The notes under the pieces were generated by a model. It was not told the DNA's origin. It ran no database searches and saw nothing but the letters and a program-made list of their open reading frames with translations. Position numbers and translations under genes: made by a program. Positions 57,946 to 64,000 of a stretch of DNA of 64,000 nucleotides are shown in pieces. The DNA is taken from contig NZ_FRBQ01000006.1 in assembly GCF_900142655.1 (NCBI RefSeq), forward strand, positions 172,988 through 236,987, written 5' to 3'. This DNA comes from Phytopseudomonas punonensis (GTDB lineage Bacteria > Pseudomonadota > Gammaproteobacteria > Pseudomonadales > Pseudomonadaceae). Each line of letters opens with the position of its first letter. Positions within the stretch are counted from its first letter, which is position 1.

Positions 57946-58497
57946 ATGAAAGCCTGGCGCGCATCTATGGTGCTGTCGTTTCTGCTGTTGAGTGGTTGCC
58001 TGGTGACCTTCAAGGAGCCGATTCCGGCCAACGAGGCTGCCCCGGTTCCGCTGCTTGGGGTGTGGTCGCGCACCGATGAGTGGGGCGAGCTGCGCTACCT
58101 AGACATCAGCCGCTCGGGTTCCAATCTGTACAAGGCCGAGACCTACGTCGATAACCCCGACAACGTGCCCAGCGTGCAAAGCTACAGCTTCACCGTCGCC
58201 CACCACGGGCGGCGCTGGTATCTGTCGGCCGGGGTGCCCAAGCGTATGGGCGCGAACTTCGCCATCGGCGGTTTCGAGCTGACCCAGAGTGGCGAGCTGG
58301 TACTGTTCAATCTTGATGTCGGGCGCATTCAGCAGGCCATCGCCAGTGGCGAGCTCAAGGGTAGCGACGTGCAAATGCCCCAAGGCGAAGGTGTGCTGGT
58401 GACCAGCACGCTGGAGCAGGTGTTCGCCTACCTCAATGATCCGGCCAACTCCGATGTATTCGTGGAAGTGGCGCGCTATCAGCGCAGTACACCCTGA
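57946..58497 (+). CDS. Lipoprotein of unknown function
   Basis: 183-aa lipoprotein with leader MKAWRASMVLSFLLLSGC (lipobox LLSGC). AAGGAG lies just upstream; the ATG at 57943 is an adjacent alternative. The mature part contains LLGVWSRTDEWGELRYLDIS and a RRWYLSAG segment, resembling a small beta-barrel-like (lipocalin-type) domain. No family name can be given with confidence. Monocistronic, with the QEGLA gene 39 bases downstream on the same strand. Confidence 0.78.
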   Translation: MKAWRASMVLSFLLLSGCLVTFKEPIPANEAAPVPLLGVWSRTDEWGELRYLDISRSGSNLYKAETYVDNPDNVPSVQSYSFTVAHHGRRWYLSAGVPKRMGANFAIGGFELTQSGELVLFNLDVGRIQQAIASGELKGSDVQMPQGEGVLVTSTLEQVFAYLNDPANSDVFVEVARYQRSTP

Positions 58498-58536
58498 GTC
58501 GACGTCGCCCATGCCAGTCATGCAAAGAGGAAACCC

Positions 58537-59832
58537 ATGAACAGCCACATAGCACTCGACGGATACCAACTGGTGGTGCGCGCGCTGTCCGATCGCATCG
58601 TCGAGGCGCAGACGCCGATCCGCGTGCTCGATGCCGTGAAATGGGACGACTCCATTCGCCAGACCTTTCTCAAGCACAAAGGCCGTGAACTGCCGGCCAT
58701 TGATCGCGCCTATTACGACAGTCGCCCGCTGGCATTCGACCCGGCTGCCAAGAAGCTGGAGTTCCAGAACATCGAGCGTGACATCACTCGTCAGCTCGGC
58801 CAGTTCAATCCGGTGGGGCAGATCATGCGGCGCATGTGTCGCGAGTATCGGATGGTCATCCGCATGCTGGAGGCCCGCGGCACGTCAGATTTCGGGCTGA
58901 TTTCCCAGGAGCTATATGGCGCGGCGTCCGATGCCTTCCATGCTGGCGACCCGACCCTGGCTGATCTGGGCCTGATGTTTTCCGGCTACCTGAACAACAT
59001 CGACAAGCGCGGCGACCTCAAGGATGAACCCAAGACGCTGAGTGCCAAAGATGCCGTCGCCATGCTGCAAAGCCGTCTGAACCTGGTGTTCGGCGAGAGC
59101 GAGAACACCATCCGGGTGTTCGAGTCAGACGGCATTCTTGCTGACGCAGCGGCGGGCGCCGACTACATCAAGATCCGTACCGACGCGATGTTCAACGAGC
59201 GCGACGTCAAGGCACTGGAAGTCCACGAAGGCCTGGTGCACGTGGCCACCACGCTCAACGGGCAGAATCAGCCGGTGTGTACCTTCCTGGCCAAAGGCCC
59301 ACCCTCGTCGACGGTCACTCAGGAAGGTCTGGCGATTCTGATGGAGGTGATCGCCTTCGCGTCCTACCCCAGCCGCCTGCGCAAACTCACCAACCGCACC
59401 CGTGCCATCCACATGGCCGAGCAGGGCGCCGATTTTCTGCAGGTCTGCGATTTCTACCGCGAGCAGGGTTTCAGCCTGGAAGACAGTTACAGCAATGCCA
59501 GCCGCGCGTTCCGCGGCTCGGCGCCGGACGGCTTGCCCTTCACTAAGGACCTGTCGTACCTGAAGGGCTTCATCATGATCTACAACTACATCCAGCTCGC
59601 GGTGCGCAAAGGCAAGCTCGAACAGATCCCTTTATTGTTCTGTGGCAAGACCACGCTTGAAGATATGCGTACGCTAAGCCAGTTGGTCGATGAAGGATTG
59701 GTGAGCCCGCCCAAGTACCTGCCGCAGCAGTTTCGCGACCTCAACTCGCTGTCGGCCTGGATGTGCTTTTCCAACTTCCTCAACCACCTGAGCCTGGATC
59801 GGATCGAAGCCGACTACGCCAACATTCTCTGA
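58537..59832 (+). CDS. DUF1704 family protein with HExxH-like and QEGLA motifs
   Basis: 431 aa. The motif EVHEGLVHVATTLNG contains H-E-x-x-x-H spacing typical of a gluzincin-like protease site, and TQEGLAILMEV supplies the QEGLA motif with a third ligand-type Glu. This is the family annotated 'flavohemoglobin expression-modulating QEGLA motif protein' and is related to the eukaryotic MATCAP tubulin-carboxypeptidase-like proteins. A metal-dependent peptidase is therefore plausible for this protein, but untested. No signal peptide. Confidence 0.87.
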   Translation: MNSHIALDGYQLVVRALSDRIVEAQTPIRVLDAVKWDDSIRQTFLKHKGRELPAIDRAYYDSRPLAFDPAAKKLEFQNIERDITRQLGQFNPVGQIMRRMCREYRMVIRMLEARGTSDFGLISQELYGAASDAFHAGDPTLADLGLMFSGYLNNIDKRGDLKDEPKTLSAKDAVAMLQSRLNLVFGESENTIRVFESDGILADAAAGADYIKIRTDAMFNERDVKALEVHEGLVHVATTLNGQNQPVCTFLAKGPPSSTVTQEGLAILMEVIAFASYPSRLRKLTNRTRAIHMAEQGADFLQVCDFYREQGFSLEDSYSNASRAFRGSAPDGLPFTKDLSYLKGFIMIYNYIQLAVRKGKLEQIPLLFCGKTTLEDMRTLSQLVDEGLVSPPKYLPQQFRDLNSLSAWMCFSNFLNHLSLDRIEADYANIL

Positions 59833-59919
59833 GTAACAGGCTCGGGAAGTGGCGGCGGCGCGACTGATCTCTATTTCATCGAGCCGCCCCATGGGGACGG
59901 CTCGCTGCCGAGATGCCGC

Positions 59920-60219
59920 ATGACAGAGCGCAACCCTATTCCCCTGATTATTACCGCCATCGGCAGCATTGCCGGCACCGTCGCGGTGCTCGGCTTCTAC
60001 GGTTACCTGCATTTCGCCAAGCCTGAAGACGCCTTGCTGCTCGCCGAATTCACCATGCTCAAGACCGTTCCCGGTGAGGATTATCGAGTCAGCCTGAAAC
60101 CAGCCGATCAGGTGGCGCAGTGCATTGATGGTGTGCTGGTGCTGTTCGATCTGCAGCAGAAGGGGCTCAGTGGTGTGCTGGTTGACGACGCCAAGCGAGC
60201 AGTGCGCTGCAATCCCTGA
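59920..60219 (+). CDS. Small single-pass membrane protein
   Basis: 99 aa. One hydrophobic segment near the N-terminus (LIITAIGSIAGTVAVLGFYGYL, about residues 9-30), the rest soluble with a CIDGVLVLFDLQ strand and a second Cys near the C-terminus. No recognisable family. It starts 87 bases after the QEGLA gene and ends at a hairpin. Confidence 0.6.
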   Translation: MTERNPIPLIITAIGSIAGTVAVLGFYGYLHFAKPEDALLLAEFTMLKTVPGEDYRVSLKPADQVAQCIDGVLVLFDLQQKGLSGVLVDDAKRAVRCNP

Positions 60220-60223
60220 AACG

Positions 60224-60249
60224 ACAAACCCCGCCTGAGCGGGGGTTGT
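60224..60249. terminator. Bidirectional hairpin between convergent genes
   Basis: ACAAACCCCGC CTGA GCGGGGGTTGT forms a strong stem between the small membrane protein gene and the convergent OmpA gene. U-rich sequence follows on the minus strand (TTTGTCGTTT), so termination of the ompA transcript is most likely; it may act in both directions. Confidence 0.7.
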
Positions 60250-60302
60250 CTTGCGAGTGGCCTGCGCCCTTGCGGGGCAGGCTTCCTCAGCGAGCCAGTG
60301 GC

Positions 60303-61088
60303 TTAGTTGCTCATCGACGAGCGAGGAGCAACCGGCTTGCTGTCGTTGGAAATGGTCACTTCCACACGACGATTCATGGCGCGGCCGGACGAATCGCTGT
60401 TGCTGGCGACCGGGTATTCCTTGCCATAACCCTGAGCGACGATGCGCTCTGGGCCAACACCTTGGCTGATCAGCGCAGCGCGAACCGAGTTGGCGCGACG
60501 CTCGGACAGGCTCTGGTTGTACTGAGCCGAACCGGTGCTGTCGGTGTAGCCTTCAACGATCACCTTGCGGTCCGGGTTTTCCTGCAGGAACTGCGCAAGT
60601 TTGGTGATGTTGTGCATGCCGCCTGGCTTGAGCTCGGAGCGATCCAGGTCGAACAGCACGTCACCAAAAGTCACCAGGGTGCCGCGCTCGGTTTGCTTGG
60701 CGTTCAGGCTATCCTGCAGCTGCTTGATCTGTGCATCACGGGCTTCCAGACGAGCCTGGGCACGCTGAGCGCCGGTCTGCTCCAGGTTCTGCTCGGTGGT
60801 GCGGAGGGCGATGGTCTGCTCAGCGAGTTCGATGCGCTTGTTGGCCAGGTAGGACAGCTGGTCGACGCGCTTCTCGTCTTCTTTCTCGCGGTAGGCTTTC
60901 TCAGCACGCTCCAGCGCTTCGCCTGCGTCCTTGGTTTCCAGGGCCGCTACTTTGACCGACTCAGGGTTGGTCTGCAGGCTGGAGTAGCTGCTGCGCGCCT
61001 GCTCCAGGTTGACGTTGGGCTTGGAGGCGCAAGCAGCGAGGCCGACGCTCAGGGCCAGCAGGGCAGGAATCATTACTTGATTACGCAT
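60303..61088 (-). CDS. OmpA-family lipoprotein with DUF4398 N-terminal domain
   Basis: 261 aa. Lipobox LAAC in MIPALLALSVGLAACASKP, a DUF4398 helical segment (about residues 30-130) with coiled-coil character, and a C-terminal OmpA/MotB peptidoglycan-binding domain (VLFDLDRSELKP, VEGYTDSTGSAQYNQSLSERRA, GRAMNRRVEVTI) that includes the Asp and Arg binding residues. It would anchor the outer membrane to peptidoglycan. In operon with the DUF4398 lipoprotein upstream. Confidence 0.92.
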   Translation of the reverse strand: MRNQVMIPALLALSVGLAACASKPNVNLEQARSSYSSLQTNPESVKVAALETKDAGEALERAEKAYREKEDEKRVDQLSYLANKRIELAEQTIALRTTEQNLEQTGAQRAQARLEARDAQIKQLQDSLNAKQTERGTLVTFGDVLFDLDRSELKPGGMHNITKLAQFLQENPDRKVIVEGYTDSTGSAQYNQSLSERRANSVRAALISQGVGPERIVAQGYGKEYPVASNSDSSGRAMNRRVEVTISNDSKPVAPRSSMSN

Positions 61089-61132
61089 GATCGTTCATCC
61101 TTCTATGAATTGGCGAAAGCTGTCGTGAGGCG

Positions 61133-61558
61133 TTACTGCTGCTGACCCTGTGGACGGATCTGCTCGGCGCCACGCATACCTTCCTGACGCAGTTCCTCTA
61201 TACCCTGCTGAGCATCTTTCAGCGCCTTGTCAGCCTTGGCAGCCTGGGTTTTGCGGGTCGCTACGCGAGCGTCCCACTCAGCCTGCTCGGCCAGACGCTT
61301 GGCTTCTTCGTAGTTCTTCTCGACCAGTTCCAGCTCGGCTTGCTTGAGCTTGTCCTGCGCAGATTTGGTTTCTACCGCAGCGAACTCGGTACCGCCGGAG
61401 CTAACGGCTTCGTTGACCGCAGATTTGGTCACAGCCATTTGTTCGCTTGGTGGGTTACCCGCACAACCGGCCAGCAGCAGGCTGCTGCCAATGGCCAGCG
61501 CAGCGACCTTCCAGCTGGCCAGTTGAGTACGAGCATTTGGGGCAGTTTTAGTGGTCAT
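61133..61558 (-). CDS. DUF4398 lipoprotein
   Basis: 141 aa. Lipobox LLAGC, then a long helical coiled coil rich in A, E, K and Q (AQDKLKQAELELVEKNYEEAKRL and on), ending in a Q-rich tail. Paired with the OmpA-DUF4398 gene 44 bases downstream, which carries the same domain fused to an OmpA domain; the two products probably interact at the outer membrane. The ATG at 61558 is used; five upstream codons are open. Confidence 0.88.
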   Translation of the reverse strand: MTTKTAPNARTQLASWKVAALAIGSSLLLAGCAGNPPSEQMAVTKSAVNEAVSSGGTEFAAVETKSAQDKLKQAELELVEKNYEEAKRLAEQAEWDARVATRKTQAAKADKALKDAQQGIEELRQEGMRGAEQIRPQGQQQ

Positions 61559-61809
61559 GGTGTGCAACTCCATTGGTCAATACCTGGCAAAACAGTCGGT
61601 TTCCACTGTGGTTACCTGCCGTGCGGAGCTCAGGAGCGGTAGCAGCTGAGATAGTTTTTCTCCGGCGACCAGTGGTCAATACGGCATAGTCCTGTGAGTT
61701 GGAGAGGGTAAGAAACGTTCAGAAAAAAACTGCGTACTGTCAGTGTGGTGTCGCCAAAAATGTGTCGCAGGCCCCGCCGTTCGTGGTCTGCGCACACTTG
61801 ACCAAATGA

Positions 61810-61935
61810 TCAGGGATTGCTCGGTGGCTGCTTGTTTTCCAGCTCTTGCCGGTAATGGCGAGCCAGTTCAAGAAAGCGCGGCGTCGGGCCGGCATCCTCG
61901 GATATCGGACAAAAGTCGAAATGCGAATTATCGAA
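61810..61935 (-). pseudogene. Possible C-terminal gene remnant
   Basis: An open stretch of 41 codons ending in TGA, between a stop at 61936 and 61810, with no start codon. Its sequence (ending PTPRFLELARHYRQELENK then QPPSNP) is protein-like with high GC coding bias, unlike a random frame. It could be the tail of a gene deleted when the adjacent AT-rich cassette was inserted. It lies in the 530-base gap 61559-62088, which otherwise shows no gene; the DUF4398 promoter should lie in 61559-61740. Confidence 0.3.
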
Positions 61936-62088
61936 TTACTGGCTTTGATAGTTATTAGCTATCGGTCGGCACTCTAACTATCTTGGGTTTCGTATGACCG
62001 TAGGAGCCCCCATCCGTGGTGCATCTGAGCGTTCGATGTTAAAACGCCTGTACAGGATTCGGCTTAGGTGATGATGAGGACTTTACAC

Positions 62089-63078
62089 ATGGATGAGGTG
62101 ATGCTGATGGATCGGAGTCGTGTTCTTCATGAAGCACTTGAACAAAGCGGTTGGGAGAACCCCGAAGAGGTCATACAGCGTGTGAAGCGTCTCGACCTAG
62201 GGCTACCGGCTGAGGATGAATTCGCTGTCATCTGTAGCTGGCTTGGGAAGTGTTCGCTTGTCCATAAACTCGATCAGCAACAAATTCCAAGGTCTTCCCG
62301 TGAAACCTATCAGGTTCCCGATTTACTAGCAGTTTTCAATACGACAAATAATCAGTACAGAGTTCTCATTGAGGTCAAAACTAAGAAAGAAGAAAACCTC
62401 ACACTCAGAGCAAAGGACAGGGATAAACTGCTCAAGTATGGTGAAATACTTGGGCTCCCTGTTTTGTTTGCTTGGAAATATCACGGCTTTTGGATGCTAT
62501 TTGATATTTCGTTGTTCAAGCGATTCAATAAGAATTATCGTGTTGATTTTTTTTCTGCTATGTCCAATAGCTTGATGAGTCTCCTTGCGGGTGACGTGAG
62601 TTATCAGCTAGGGGAAGGTGTGGGTCTATATTTTAAATTAAAGAAAGATGGAATGCATCGTAGCGATGAAAATGTAGAGACGTGGAAAGCAAGAATGGAA
62701 GAGGTTTATCTTCTTGATTTCAATGGCGAGAAAAATTACAAATTTTCTCCTAAAACTCTTTCTATATTGAATACGTGCGAGATTGAGGAAAATACAGAAG
62801 TAGATGATGAGTACATTAGGCAAAGCTTTGTTGTGCGTCCAGGTGTCGGGAACATGGCACACAGAGCTATTGAAAGCCTTTTAACGATGGCTGATGTTGA
62901 TGCCAATATTCATTGGCGTTCTTTGCTTGTTGATGAGTCGCCTCTTTATTCTATCGCTGATTTTCAAAGTGCTTTAAATGAGGCGTTGAAGCAGAAATTT
63001 GTAAGTTACATTCTTGTCCAGCATCCCAAAGAATACCCTGTTTTCATAAAAGATGATGACAAAGCTAAAAGGAATTGA
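62089..63078 (+). CDS. PD-(D/E)XK nuclease-like protein
   Basis: About 329 aa. A restriction-nuclease-type core is visible: E43/E45 helix (AEDEFAVICSWLGK), then P77-D78 in QVPDLLAVF, and E95-V-K97 in RVLIEVKTKK, followed by LGLPVLFAWKYHGFWMLFD. This spacing matches PD-(D/E)XK nucleases. The C-terminal two thirds are unrecognised. The gene is strikingly AT-rich compared with the rest of the window. Starts at 62089 or 62107 each have a GAGG-type site. It is 3 bases from the KAP-like NTPase gene, forming a two-gene operon of likely foreign, possibly defence-related, origin. Confidence 0.75.
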   Translation: MDEVMLMDRSRVLHEALEQSGWENPEEVIQRVKRLDLGLPAEDEFAVICSWLGKCSLVHKLDQQQIPRSSRETYQVPDLLAVFNTTNNQYRVLIEVKTKKEENLTLRAKDRDKLLKYGEILGLPVLFAWKYHGFWMLFDISLFKRFNKNYRVDFFSAMSNSLMSLLAGDVSYQLGEGVGLYFKLKKDGMHRSDENVETWKARMEEVYLLDFNGEKNYKFSPKTLSILNTCEIEENTEVDDEYIRQSFVVRPGVGNMAHRAIESLLTMADVDANIHWRSLLVDESPLYSIADFQSALNEALKQKFVSYILVQHPKEYPVFIKDDDKAKRN

Positions 63079-63081
63079 GTC

Positions 63082-63672
63082 ATGTCAGTTATCCAGGTTG
63101 AAAAAGCACTACATGATTTCGCTGTCAGAAAAGTGGGGTCTGCAATTGTCTTGAAAGGGGAGTGGGGGACTGGTAAGACCTATTTCTGGAACTCCATAAT
63201 TAAGAAGCATAGATCAAATTTTGGTCGTGCTAATTACTCATACGTCTCATTGTTTGGTATTAACTCACTAGCGGAGTTGAAACGTTCGATTTTTGAAAAT
63301 ACAGTGCCATCTGCTAAGGCTAATGATGTCACCAGCAAAAATTCTGTCATCGAAAATTTAAAGAAGCTAGATTTTAGCGATGCAGGTGGTGGGCTGAGAA
63401 AAATTTTTAGTTTTGGGAAGGAAGCGAAGATTCCATTTGTAGGAAGCTTTAGCGGAGTGATTGATTCAGTTCAATATTCTTTGGTGGCAGAGACTATTAT
63501 CTGCATTGATGATTTTGAACGTCGAGGTAACTCTCTGTCAGCAAGAGATGTTTTAGGTTTGGTTTCGAATTTGAGTGAGTCCAAATACTGCTCCATTATC
63601 CTTATCCTAAATGAAGGCTCACTAGATAAGAGTGATGAGTTTTTCACCTTTGAATCGCCCCTAGTTTCGTAG
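63082..63672 (+). pseudogene. KAP-like P-loop NTPase, 5' part, disrupted by an IS
   Basis: Residues 1-189 are native: Walker A GEWGTGKT at 26-33 and Walker B ETIICIDDFERR with D143-D144, the order expected of KAP-type STAND NTPases. The IS3-family element begins at 63651, so the last codons up to the stop at 63672 come from the insertion. The usual downstream part of a KAP protein is missing from this window and may continue beyond the IS. AAAGGA precedes the ATG. AT-rich like the nuclease gene. Confidence 0.8.
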
Positions 63673-64000
63673 ACACCTCCAAGCCTCATAATGAGGCCCA
63701 CTAGGAGGTGCCATGAGCAACCAGCGTTACCCCGAAGAATTCAAAATCGAAGCGGTCAAGCAAGTGACCGAGCGTGGCCTTCCTGTAGCCGAAGTGGCAG
63801 CGCGGTTAGGTATGTCGGTGCACAGCCTGTATGCCTGGATCAAGCGCTACAGCAAGCCGCAGGAAAAGCGGCAGCAAGAGGACGATCAGCAGGCCGAACT
63901 GCGTCGTCTGCGTGCTGAGCTCAAGCGAGTGACCGAAGAGCGAGACATCCTAAAAAAGGCCGCCGCGTACTTTGCCAAGGAGTCCGGCTGAAGTACGCCT
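63651..64000 (+). mobile_element. IS3-family insertion sequence, left part (runs off the window)
   Basis: Starts with the terminal repeat TGAATCGCCCCTAGTTTCGT, of a type I recall for IS3-family elements, inside the KAP-like gene. It includes a complete OrfA and the first bases of OrfB. The right end and target duplication are beyond 64000. A remnant of a closely similar end occurs at 2252. Confidence 0.85.
63713..63991 (+). CDS. IS3-family transposase OrfA
   Basis: 92-aa helix-turn-helix/leucine-zipper protein (RYPEEFKIEAVKQVTERGL, VAARLGMSVHSLYAWIKRY, RVTEERDILKKAAAYFAKESG). AGGAGG lies upstream of the ATG. The run AAAAAAG at 63952-63958 in the DILKKA region is the usual -1 frameshift site that joins OrfA to OrfB in IS3 elements. 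OrfB would follow immediately, outside the window. Confidence 0.92.
   Translation: MSNQRYPEEFKIEAVKQVTERGLPVAEVAARLGMSVHSLYAWIKRYSKPQEKRQQEDDQQAELRRLRAELKRVTEERDILKKAAAYFAKESG

Noticed and set aside
1..64000. tRNA, rRNA or CRISPR arrays
   Set aside because: No cloverleaf-type segment, rRNA-like block or regularly spaced direct repeats were seen.

Overview
The window is a chromosomal segment of a Pseudomonas species. High GC with strong third-position bias, a complete Wsp surface-sensing operon, the ColR-ColS-methyltransferase-InaA block, RF2 followed by lysS, OpgD and a YejK/NdpA-type nucleoid protein all fit that genus. The species cannot be fixed from sequence alone. Gene density is high, coding is on both strands, and no tRNA, rRNA or CRISPR array was seen.

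Layout. 1-7 kb: AraC regulator, DUF1349 protein, exported DUF4432 sugar-epimerase-like protein, an orphan low-GC gene, SDR, membrane-anchored glutaredoxin, NdpA. 7.2-15.2 kb: a very large TPR protein with an embedded C39-like peptidase domain, a YjeH-type amino-acid exporter with a divergent Lrp regulator, an alpha/beta hydrolase and a DinB protein. 15.5-22.7 kb: an envelope-maintenance block. colRS lies between the methyltransferase-inaA pair and an LTA-synthase-like/PAP2/dual-specificity-phosphatase/lipoprotein operon, and a matching ColR-box-like motif precedes each of those two operons at the same distance. 22.8-26.6 kb: ChrA, DUF6434, HAD phosphatase, SbcD. 26.8-34.9 kb: two chemoreceptors, a GntR-amidohydrolase-anion transporter module and a PQQ sugar dehydrogenase. 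This block separates sbcD from sbcC. 35-44.7 kb: SbcC, an ankyrin-like protein, OpgD, YaeQ, RecJ, DUF533/TerB. 44.9-53.3 kb: wspA-B-C-D-E-F-R, followed by a convergent Cache-GGDEF cyclase. 55-61.6 kb: prfB with its programmed frameshift, lysS, lipoproteins, a QEGLA/HExxH protein, OmpA and DUF4398 proteins. 62.1-64 kb: an AT-rich two-gene cassette (PD-(D/E)XK nuclease plus KAP-like NTPase) whose second gene is cut by an IS3-family element running off the end.

Repeats are a notable feature. One family of about 200 bp with 20-bp terminal inverted repeats (15260-15478, 24250-24451, 26594-26795) sits each time exactly between convergent genes, with its ends touching stop codons. A second family (38455-38586, 39050-39275, 43507-43836) also occupies gene ends; one copy appears to supply the start codon and N-terminus of a secreted ankyrin-like protein.

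The best candidates for something undescribed are the nuclease/KAP-NTPase cassette at the right edge, the stop-codon-hugging repeat with interchangeable cores, and the TPR-C39 giant protein. All functional statements come from reading motifs by eye; no database search was run.
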